Assembly (NCBI GenBank): GCA_963663145.1
Contig: OY760134.1
Location: forward strand, 930,001 to 994,000
Reading direction: 5' to 3'
Origin: Azotimanducus sp963663145
GTDB lineage: Bacteria > Pseudomonadota > Gammaproteobacteria > Pseudomonadales > Azotimanducaceae
Length of the DNA stretch: 64,000 bases
Position numbers and translations under genes: made by a program
Notes under the pieces: model-generated
Told to the model about the DNA's origin: nothing
Seen by the model: the letters and a program-made list of their open reading frames with translations, nothing else
Databases searched by the model: none
Shown here: piece after piece, positions 8,942 through 16,322 of the stretch
Layout: each line of letters starts with the position of its first letter
How positions within the stretch are numbered: position 1 is the stretch's first letter

Positions 8942-9913
8942 CTAAGGAGATAGCTTCGCGTTGACAAAAAAGCGGCGTTCACCGCGCTGAATCTCTAATC
9001 GTACCTGACCTTCGGCAAAGAAGTTGTCAATTTCCAAGCGGTCGAGGTCCGGATCACCGATGCGCCGCCCGTTGACGGACAGGACAATGTCGCCATCTTG
9101 CAGCCCGGTTTGGCGCACCCACGGGTTGTCGGGAAGGTCGCCGACGCGATAGCCCATGACCTCGGAAGCACTTACCGGCGCAAGTCCGAGTTGATCAAGC
9201 GCGCCCTGCGGGTTTTCGGTCGCCATTTGCCGATATTCTTCAATCTTCTCGCCCAAGCTTGCCGCGCTGAGCGAGGAGGCAGCGGAAGTCGCGGCGAGCT
9301 CGCCAGCCAGCCCAGTGGGGTTTCCTTGACGCATCGCGCCGTTTGAGACCGACCCCGTCCCTGACGGCTGAATCTTGAAGGCTTGCTCCGATTCGCTCTG
9401 CGGGAAACTCAAGCGTTCAAGGCGGGCGCCTCTTCGCAGCATCACGCTGCTCGCTTCGACTGATTCAAGCACCGCATTGCCGGGAATTCGATCGCCAACA
9501 AGATATTGCTTCCCCTCTCCGCTGCCGCTCGCGATGATGGCGCTCGACTGCTGCGCGACGACGCTCACGAACACGCCGATGAGTTTCAGAGGCAGGTTGG
9601 TTTCCTCAAGGTCGTTACTGTCCGAGGTTTCCATGGCGTTGCCGGTTTCATCCCACTGCCCAAACAGCCCGCCCGCTTCGGCGAGTGTGCTCTCGTCAAG
9701 ATCGGGTGTGCTTGCCACCCGAGGCGTTGACTGCGGACGTTCGCTGGGGGCGGTGAGGGTCAATATGGTGTCGGCGAGAAACCAAGCGATCAGCGCGATA
9801 AGCGCCAAGCTTGTGAGTCTTGCGCCAAGCCGCGCCAACCTCGAAAGACCCTCGCGGCCTTCCCCGCTTCGCCAAGCATCAACTCTCTCCCAAGCTTTGA
9901 GCGCTATGTTCAC
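8942..9913 (-). CDS. gspC: type II secretion inner-membrane protein GspC
   Basis: GspC links the inner-membrane platform of the type II secretion machine to the secretin and helps select substrates. The 323-residue product shows the expected order: a short cytoplasmic segment, one transmembrane helix (about residues 32-52), a homology region (LPLKLIGVFVSVVAQQSSA near residue 107, then YLVGDRIPGNAVLESV) and a C-terminal PDZ-type domain (GYRVGDLPDNPWVRQTGLQ, then GDIVLSVNGRRIGD). The frame is intact, unlike its neighbours gspD and gspN. The gspD start follows within 10 bp or overlaps, so translation is coupled. Confidence 0.9.
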   Translation of the reverse strand: MNIALKAWERVDAWRSGEGREGLSRLARLGARLTSLALIALIAWFLADTILTLTAPSERPQSTPRVASTPDLDESTLAEAGGLFGQWDETGNAMETSDSNDLEETNLPLKLIGVFVSVVAQQSSAIIASGSGEGKQYLVGDRIPGNAVLESVEASSVMLRRGARLERLSFPQSESEQAFKIQPSGTGSVSNGAMRQGNPTGLAGELAATSAASSLSAASLGEKIEEYRQMATENPQGALDQLGLAPVSASEVMGYRVGDLPDNPWVRQTGLQDGDIVLSVNGRRIGDPDLDRLEIDNFFAEGQVRLEIQRGERRFFVNAKLSP

Positions 9914-9937
9914 ATCACACTCCAGATGGCCGAAAAT

Positions 9938-10680
9938 CTACAACAGGCGTTCTTCCAAGGATACGAGAACGGCATCGGGGTCGGTGGCGCTGACCATGGA
10001 CGGATTAAATCGTTTCGTCAAGTGTCCGGTCGCGCCAAGTTTCACCCAACCATCGCCCAAGAGTTCGATTTCTCCAGCGAGCAGTTCCGTTCCAGCTTGC
10101 TCGTCGCGCAATGTAACGAGCATGCGTGACGCTTCTATTGCGCTCGCGCGCATGGCGGGCAAAAGCTGCGTGCCTTGCCAAGCTCCCGACGCGCATTTCC
10201 ACCCGCCCTCCGGTCCAGTCAATCCCGGCCCGCCAGGCTCGCCTCGCGCCGGTTTGATGTGAGCTGGAATTTGTCGAAACGCAGCCTTCCTTCTGCGTCC
10301 ATGCCAAAGCGGACGAGCAAGGGAGTGATTCGCTTTAGATCAAGTGTGCCGTCAAGCTGTGCGATGAAGAACGCTTCGTCCAGTTCGATTCGCCCGGAAA
10401 GTCCGGTGCCGTCGAGCTGCCAGTCGATTCTGGGTGAGAGAAGCACTAGCGATAGCGGGGAGAGGTACCAATCTAAGCTGCCGAGACGGACTCCGGTGAT
10501 CGAAACCTCGGCGCTGCCACGCCAGAGGCTGCCGCGTGCATCATCGAGCCGCATGGACTGCCCATCCGAACGATCTTGCAGCAAGCGCGGTGCGAGGCTC
10601 GCCGGCAGTTGCGCGAGGAGTGCGAATCCAAGCGCAATCAAGCCGAACGCAATATAGGCCACAATCGCTCGGCGGTTCAT
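9938..10680 (-). CDS. gspN: type II secretion protein GspN, interrupted by two +1 frameshifts
   Basis: The N-terminus (MNRRAIVAYIAFGLIALGFA) is a membrane anchor, followed by LDDARGSLWRGSAEV, typical of GspN, an inner-membrane accessory protein of some type II systems. The reading frame breaks at CCC 10224-10226 and again at CCC 10185-10187 (plus-strand coordinates). Deleting one base in each gives the continuous AGRIDWTGG then VGAWQGTQLLPAM, and the total is exactly 247 codons. The ATG overlaps the dapE stop as ATGA once dapE is also corrected. The order dapE-gspN-gspC-gspD suggests one transcript. As the remaining sequence is well conserved, inactivation would have to be very recent, or the indels are sequence errors. 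Confidence 0.75.
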
Positions 10681-11805
10681 CTGAGAACAGCCTCTAGTAT
10701 GCGCACATAGATGGAGGCGAGCTTGGAGAGGTCATCCACCTTCACGCATTCGTCCACCTTGTGGGATGGTCTCGTTGCAAGGCCCGAGTTCCACCACCGG
10801 GCAGCCGTGTGCGGCGATGAAGCGCGCATCCGAGGTGCCGCCACCCGTATCGAACTTGGGCTCAAGGCCTGTCACTTCGCGCACGGCTTGGGCGATTTTG
10901 GATTTGAATGCTTCGTCCTCGGTCAGGAAGGGCAGGGCGCTGGTGTGCCATTCGATTTCGAAGTGCTCGCACTCGGCGGCGATCAACGTGGTGACGCGTT
11001 CTCGCAGCGATTCGGGGCTACAGGCCGGGGAGAAGCGAAAATTGAAATCCGCTTCGAGTTCCCCCGGGATCACGTTCATGGCGCCCGTTCCCGAGGACAT
11101 GTTCGAGAATTCGAGGTTTGTGGCGGGAAAGTCGGCGCTCGCCCGGTCCCACACCTCATGATCGAGCGCGGCGATGATGCGGGCCGCCATGCCGATCGGG
11201 TTCTTGGCCGAATCGGGATAGGCGACATGGCCTTGAACGCCTTGGAGTTTCAAGTGTCCGTTCATGGAGCCGCGTCGGCCGTGGCGCAGAATATCCCCGA
11301 GTTGATTTCTTGAGGAAGGTTCCCCGACGAGACAATAGTCCGGCAACTGATCCTCGTCGGCGAGCAGTTCCATGACGCGCGTCGTGCCCTCGATGGCGTC
11401 TCCTTCCTCGTCGCTGGTGATCAAAAAGGCAAGCGACCCGCGCATTCCTCCAGCGTTCAGGAAGGCTTCGGTGGCGGCAAGCATGGCGGCGATACCACCC
11501 TTCATGTCTGCGGCGCCGCGTCCGTAGAGATAGCCATCGCGCACTTCGGGCGAAAAGGGTGGACTCTGCCACGCCTCAGGCGGGCCGGACGGCACCACGT
11601 CCGTGTGCCCGGCGTAGGCAAACAGCGGGGGTTCGGAACCGAGCCGCGCCCACAGGTTTGAAACGGGTCCAAAGGGGAGAGAACGGGTCTCGAATCCCAG
11701 CTTCTCGAGCAATTCGGTGATCAGTTCTTGGCAGCCGGCATCTTTCGGCGTCACCGAGGGTTTGGCGATCAGCGCTTTGGCGAGATGTATGGGGCTGATG
11801 GTCAC
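10677..11805 (-). CDS. dapE: succinyl-diaminopimelate desuccinylase, one +1 frameshift near the 3' end
   Basis: DapE removes succinate from N-succinyl-LL-diaminopimelate in lysine and cell-wall DAP synthesis; it is a two-zinc M20 peptidase-family enzyme. Visible are AYAGHTDVVPSG (first zinc His), GRGAADMKGGIAAM (bridging Asp), LITSDEEGDA (catalytic Glu region) and DTGGGTSDARF. The frame shifts at GGG 10763-10765, so the direct translation ends early with an aberrant tail. Removing one G restores NETIHKVDECVKVDD and the conserved C-terminus, giving 375 residues, the usual family length. In most bacteria with this pathway the gene is essential, which makes a real knock-out unlikely. dapD lies 15 bp upstream; the corrected stop overlaps the gspN start. 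Confidence 0.87.
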
Positions 11806-11820
11806 CGAGTCATCTTCCCG

Positions 11821-12852
11821 TCAATTGTGCGCGTGCAGTGCTTCATTCAGTTCTATGGCCTTGCGGTTGGTGCGGCATTCGATGCGTCCCGTGGCGCCGT
11901 TGCGCAGGAAGAGCAGGTCATCGCCTGCGGATAGTTCGCGTGCCTTGACCTGCCCGACTTCGGCCCCCTGTGAGTCCAAGACGCACACGGGTGTGCTGGC
12001 GGTGATATACAAACCCGCTTCGATGGTGCATCGGTCGCCTAGGGAGATGCCGGTGCCCGCGTTGGCGCCGATCAGGCACTGCTCGCCGATGGACAGGCGC
12101 ATCTGTCCGCCGCCGGCCAGGGTGCCCATGGTGCTGGCGCTGCCGCCGAGATCCGAATGTTTGCCGACCACCACGCCCTGACTGATGCGTCCTTCGATCA
12201 TGTTGGGCCCGAGCGCACCAGCGTTGAAATTCACGAATCCCTCGTGCATGACCGTGGTGCCTTCCCCCAAGTAGGCGCCCAAGCGTATGCGCGATGCATC
12301 GCCGATACGCACCCCGGAAGGCACCAGGTAGTCGGTCATGGGCGGAAATTTATCAAGCAAGCGCACCAGCAGGCCTCTTCCCTGCAAACGCTCACGCATC
12401 ATGACCTCGGCAGCGCGATCTGGACGAATGGGGCCAAGATTTGTCCATGCGAGGGTGGGAAGCGTGGCGAAAAGACCATCGAGGTTCAGGCTGTTGGGTT
12501 GCTTCAAGCGAGCGGAAATAAGGTGCAGCTTGAGATAGGCTGCCTCAATGGTCTCGATGGGTGTGTCTTCGGCGAGACACACCGCGACAGGCACCGGCGC
12601 TTCAGGCGATTCAGAGTAGGCGGCAAGCAGCGGAGCAAGTGTCTCGCCCCGGTCACCGAGTGCAGATTGAATCTTGCCGCCAAGGTTGCGGGTGATGGGG
12701 ACGACTTCCGAATCCGCCTGTGCGCTCAGCAGTTCTTCCAAGGCTGTTTCTCCACCGCCTTCACGGCACGCCAAGAAGGCGAACCAAACATCGAGCGTGC
12801 CGAGCTCATCCCGGCGCGCCAACCCGAGCCCGTATGCGAAGAGTGTGCTCAT
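11821..12852 (-). CDS. dapD: 2,3,4,5-tetrahydropyridine-2,6-dicarboxylate N-succinyltransferase
   Basis: DapD succinylates tetrahydrodipicolinate, committing carbon to the succinylase branch of DAP/lysine synthesis. The 343-residue protein is of the longer Pseudomonas-like type rather than the 274-residue E. coli type. The C-terminal half shows left-handed beta-helix hexapeptide repeats (RIGDASRIRLGAYLGEGTTV, GPNMIEGRISQGVVVGKHSD, LIGANAGTGISLGDRCTIEA), typical of acetyl/succinyl-CoA transferases. It heads the run dapD-dapE, two steps of the same pathway that feeds meso-DAP to MurE encoded further right. The ATG at 12852 begins a compact N-terminal domain (STLFAYGLGLA). Confidence 0.93.
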   Translation of the reverse strand: MSTLFAYGLGLARRDELGTLDVWFAFLACREGGGETALEELLSAQADSEVVPITRNLGGKIQSALGDRGETLAPLLAAYSESPEAPVPVAVCLAEDTPIETIEAAYLKLHLISARLKQPNSLNLDGLFATLPTLAWTNLGPIRPDRAAEVMMRERLQGRGLLVRLLDKFPPMTDYLVPSGVRIGDASRIRLGAYLGEGTTVMHEGFVNFNAGALGPNMIEGRISQGVVVGKHSDLGGSASTMGTLAGGGQMRLSIGEQCLIGANAGTGISLGDRCTIEAGLYITASTPVCVLDSQGAEVGQVKARELSAGDDLLFLRNGATGRIECRTNRKAIELNEALHAHN

Positions 12853-12990
12853 GACCTTGGTTCAATGAACAAAAGCGCATTGTACCTAGCAAGGCCATAA
12901 GTCTTGGGGGAGGGTTATCGGCCTCTTCCCTGCTTGGCCGTCAGTTGTGCGTCAGCATTCGACTCACGTGCGATGACGAAGTTGCGAGAA

Positions 12991-13989
12991 TCATTCGCCG
13001 AGCTCACGCAGTGCCTTGTCAATGAGCGCGACACAGCAGGCGGTATTGAACGCGCGGGAATGAAACACGTATTCACGCGGGTTCGGCCATAGGGGGCCCG
13101 AGAACAGTGGGTTGCTGGGCCAGCCGCCATCGTCTTGCTGGTCATCCAACACGAGGCCGAGGGAAGCAAGAAGCTGTTCGCGGGGCGGTGGAGAGCCGAG
13201 TGCGTAGAGTGCCAGCAGGGCGAGGACGGTGCAGAGTCCGTCTCCATAGGCGCCCTTGGCTTGCCGGCAGGCGTGAATTCGCGAAATCAGCAGCGCCTTT
13301 GCGCCGGCAAATACCGTGCCATGCGTCTCGATTGCCCGTGCCATGGCCATGTACAAGTCCATCGGCTCCCAGTAGTAGTGAAGGGCGCTCTGTTCATCGC
13401 CACGCTCAAGCAGCGATACGAGCCATTCCTGCGTCTTCTTGGTATGCGGGGTATTGCCTAGATAGGCGATTGCATTGGCGTTCACCACCGCATCGGCATC
13501 CATGCTGTTGATCTCCCCGTCCGCCAGCCAAGTATGAATTCGGCCGCGATCATCACAGTTGCGCAGGATGCGCTCCTGATTCCATCCGCTGAGCAGCCAA
13601 GGATGAGCGCCGAGTGCCAAGGAACAAATCGATGTCGAGTCCACATCTGTCGGCAGGCTGCGCCAGTAGCGCCACAATCCGGGGTACTCCATGGCCTTCA
13701 TGGTGAGGCGCTTGGTGCGCGCGACAATGTCTTTGGCGCGCGGGTCGTCGAGGCCCGCCAGTGTGAGCGCACCCAAGGCGCCCACGAAGGGGTTTCGTTC
13801 CTGAACATTCTTGTGCGGCTGAGCGATGGGGTGCAAGTGGCACTCCCACTGACCTTGCGGCGAAACCTTTGTCTGCAGAAACTCAATGCCGCGCTCCACG
13901 GCCAAAGCACCTCGGTGCAGCGCTGTCCGTCTCTTCGCTTGCGTAGTCACTCGTTGGTCTAGGGGGTGCGAGGGGCTTGGAATCAGCAC
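12991..13989 (-). CDS. prenyltransferase/squalene-cyclase-fold protein, single domain
   Basis: The 332-residue product has the look of an alpha/alpha-barrel terpenoid-cyclase-fold protein: repeated helices with motifs such as GIEFLQTKVSPQGQWECH, TDVDSTSICSLAL, MDADAVVNANAIAYLG and LDDQQDDGGWPSNPLF. Full squalene-hopene cyclases are about twice as long, with two barrels and a DxDD acid; here the nearest match is DADA, so catalysis as a cyclase is doubtful. It starts at a GTG one base after the corB stop and is therefore translationally coupled to corB and ypjD. Function unknown; it could be a non-catalytic barrel, a sugar- or lipid-binding protein, or an uncharacterised enzyme. No signal peptide is evident. 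Confidence 0.65.
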   Translation of the reverse strand: MLIPSPSHPLDQRVTTQAKRRTALHRGALAVERGIEFLQTKVSPQGQWECHLHPIAQPHKNVQERNPFVGALGALTLAGLDDPRAKDIVARTKRLTMKAMEYPGLWRYWRSLPTDVDSTSICSLALGAHPWLLSGWNQERILRNCDDRGRIHTWLADGEINSMDADAVVNANAIAYLGNTPHTKKTQEWLVSLLERGDEQSALHYYWEPMDLYMAMARAIETHGTVFAGAKALLISRIHACRQAKGAYGDGLCTVLALLALYALGSPPPREQLLASLGLVLDDQQDDGGWPSNPLFSGPLWPNPREYVFHSRAFNTACCVALIDKALRELGE

Positions 13990-13990
13990 G

Positions 13991-15313
13991 CTATTGCGCG
14001 GCGCGTGTCAGCAAATCCTGGGGCGGCGTGATACGCACCGAGCGGACAAAGTGCTCGCCGACTTGCAGCGTTTCTATGTGGTAGCCGTCAATGTCGATGC
14101 TGACATTGGCATCCGGAATGACTTGCAGGTGCTCAAGCACCAAACCGTTGATGGTTCGCGGCCCGCCAATTGGCAGGTTCCACTCGAGATTTCGATTGAC
14201 CTCCCTAACAAGCGCCTTGCCATCAACGATCCATGAGCCGTCGTCTTGCGGAAAGATCTCGGCGAAGTTGGAGGCGACATCGCTTGTGAATTCGCCAACA
14301 ATTTCTTCGAGAATATCCTCGAGCGCCACCAGCCCCTGCACGTCGCCGTATTCATCCACTACGAGGGCAATACGTTCACGTTTCATTTGAAAGTTCATCA
14401 ACTGGACATGCAGAGGCGTGCCTTCGGGGACAAAGTAAGGCGCATCGCAGAGCGCCACGATGTCTTGCTTGGAGACCGATTCACTCGCCAAGAGGCGGTT
14501 GGTCTTGCGCATGTGGAAAATCCCCTCGACCTTGTTGAGCGAGCTGTTGAAGACCGGCAGTCGGGTGTGCTGGCTCGAGAAAATCTGCGCCTCGACATCG
14601 CTGATGTCCTCTTCAAGGTCCAATCCGTAGACTTCGCTTCGCGGCACCATGATGTCGTCCACGGCGAGCTTTTCAAGCTCAAGGATCTGCAAAAGCATGG
14701 CTTGGTGCCGGGTGGGCAGGGTCGCGCGTTCGAGCAGTACGGTGCGCAGTTCGTCCATGCTGAGCTTTTCATCTGCGGTTGACCGTTCGCTGTCATTCAC
14801 CAGCCAGCGCAACAGCAGACTTGCCGAACCCGCCACGCCCCGCACAAGGGGATAGAGCACCCGAAGCAGAGGCTCCAGCACATGAACCGAGAGAAAGGCG
14901 AATCGCTCAGGGTGCTGCGCGGCCAGCGTTTTGGGCGCGACTTCCGCGAAGATGAGGAAGAAGATCGTTAAGACGATGGGTGCGAGCAGCAGCCCCGTGT
15001 CGCCAAAGAGCCGTATCCCTATCACCGCTGCGACCGTCGCGGCGATATTGTTCACCAGATTATTGCCGATGAGAATCACGCCCAAGAGGTTTTCAGGCTG
15101 CTTTAAGAGCCGCTCAGCCTTGCGGGCGCTGCGGTTCCCCTGGTTTACCGCGTGCTTCAGCCGGTAGCGGTTGAGACCGATCATGGCGGTCTCAGAGCCG
15201 GAAAAGTAGGCCGACAGCAAGGTCAGCACCAACAGCGAACCGAACAATATGGTTGCTGGAACTTCGGAAATGCTCACTTGCCTTTCTCGCTCAATAGACG
15301 AACCGTTTGACAC
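13991..15313 (-). CDS. CNNM/CorB-type transporter with CBS and CorC_HlyC domains
   Basis: The 440-residue protein has an N-terminal DUF21/CNNM membrane domain with about four hydrophobic helices (LFGSLLVLTLLSAYFSGSET, then LLGVILIGNNLVNNIAATV), a pair of CBS domains in the middle (VDDIMVPRSEVYGLDLE, IFHMRKTNRLL, IALVVDEYGDVQGLVALEDI) and a C-terminal CorC_HlyC transporter-associated domain. Proteins of this kind take part in magnesium or cobalt efflux and homeostasis. The gene follows ypjD by 12 bp, and this pair next to ffh is a conserved gammaproteobacterial neighbourhood (CorB/YfjD with YpjD). The substrate is inferred from the family. Confidence 0.9.
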   Translation of the reverse strand: MSNGSSIERERQVSISEVPATILFGSLLVLTLLSAYFSGSETAMIGLNRYRLKHAVNQGNRSARKAERLLKQPENLLGVILIGNNLVNNIAATVAAVIGIRLFGDTGLLLAPIVLTIFFLIFAEVAPKTLAAQHPERFAFLSVHVLEPLLRVLYPLVRGVAGSASLLLRWLVNDSERSTADEKLSMDELRTVLLERATLPTRHQAMLLQILELEKLAVDDIMVPRSEVYGLDLEEDISDVEAQIFSSQHTRLPVFNSSLNKVEGIFHMRKTNRLLASESVSKQDIVALCDAPYFVPEGTPLHVQLMNFQMKRERIALVVDEYGDVQGLVALEDILEEIVGEFTSDVASNFAEIFPQDDGSWIVDGKALVREVNRNLEWNLPIGGPRTINGLVLEHLQVIPDANVSIDIDGYHIETLQVGEHFVRSVRITPPQDLLTRAAQ

Positions 15314-15325
15314 CCAAGCAGGAGA

Positions 15326-16117
15326 CTAACCCCCAACCAACACCTCCAGCAGAAACTTGTTTCCGAGGTACCCGCCGGCGAGTAGGCCGAAGGCCAACAG
15401 GGTCCAGGCAGTTGCCGTCGTGCCGCGCCAGCCAAGGAATCTTCGGCCGATCAGCAAGCACAGAAAGAGCAGCCAGGCGAGCAGACTCGGCAAAATGTGT
15501 TCGCTACCCAGACCCAAATTGGAGCCTAGGGCAAACCAGGCGCCGAGGATGATGCCAAGCGTGATGAGGCCAAACCCAATCGCAATCAGCTTGAAGAGCA
15601 TGGTCTCCATGGTCTCGAGCGGTGGCAGCAAACGCATCAGCGCCGACACCCGATGCCGACGCATTGAATGATCCACGAGGAGTACCAGAAGGCTTTGCAG
15701 GGCGCTCATGAAGAGCACCGTGTAGCCTACAAGAGAGAGCAGTATGTGCAGGGCGAACTCGGGTTGGCTGACATCGAGCGGTGCCGGCTGAGACTTGAGC
15801 GCGAGCGAAGCGGCGAGCGCCAAGGCGCTTAGGGGCAAAACTACCAGCAGCAGGCCTTCGACCGGTTCGCGCAACAACAACAGAATGGTTGGCAAGAGCC
15901 AGAAAATGAGCGATGTCGCGACAAAAAAGCCAAAGTCCAGCGAGCCGTCGCCGCCGAGCTGTATCACGATGGAGATGGCGTGAAAGACGATTGCGCCAAT
16001 TGTCAAGAGGCGCAGGGACTTCGTATGCGTACCTTGGGCTTCAATCATTCGATAGGCCAGAAGACTCGCCGTCCCATACAGAACAACTGCGAAGATGCCT
16101 GGGAGTATCGAGATCAC
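15326..16117 (-). CDS. ypjD: CcsA/YpjD-like cytochrome c assembly-family membrane protein
   Basis: This is a polytopic membrane protein of about 263 residues with around eight hydrophobic segments (ISILPGIFAVVLYGTASLLA at the start, then FVATSLIFWLLPTILLLL and LLSLVGYTVLFMSALQSLLV). The pattern matches the CcsA/CcmC-related YpjD family. Despite the domain name, no heme-handling role is proven for YpjD; in E. coli it lies beside corB and has been linked to magnesium handling. The start is a GTG at 16117 just before the first hydrophobic stretch; another in-frame GTG at 16153 would add twelve residues. Its partner corB follows 12 bp downstream. The usual neighbour ffh lies on the other strand beyond an inserted TonB-dependent receptor gene. 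Confidence 0.85.
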   Translation of the reverse strand: MISILPGIFAVVLYGTASLLAYRMIEAQGTHTKSLRLLTIGAIVFHAISIVIQLGGDGSLDFGFFVATSLIFWLLPTILLLLREPVEGLLLVVLPLSALALAASLALKSQPAPLDVSQPEFALHILLSLVGYTVLFMSALQSLLVLLVDHSMRRHRVSALMRLLPPLETMETMLFKLIAIGFGLITLGIILGAWFALGSNLGLGSEHILPSLLAWLLFLCLLIGRRFLGWRGTTATAWTLLAFGLLAGGYLGNKFLLEVLVGG

Positions 16118-16322
16118 TTTCGAGCGCTGTGCGACAAAAGGGAAGTGTGTCACTTCACGCGAGGGAAGGGAAGTAGGTGCGAGAACTGCTGTTGATCATA
16201 ATTCCATCGAATTTGAGAGCTTGTTGCTGCGTGGGGTTCGAGTAGACTCCTGTGAAGGATGAAAAATTGAACCTGTTCTAGTAGCTCGGTTCGACATCAC
16301 TCCAGAGTTGAGAGGTAGCAGT

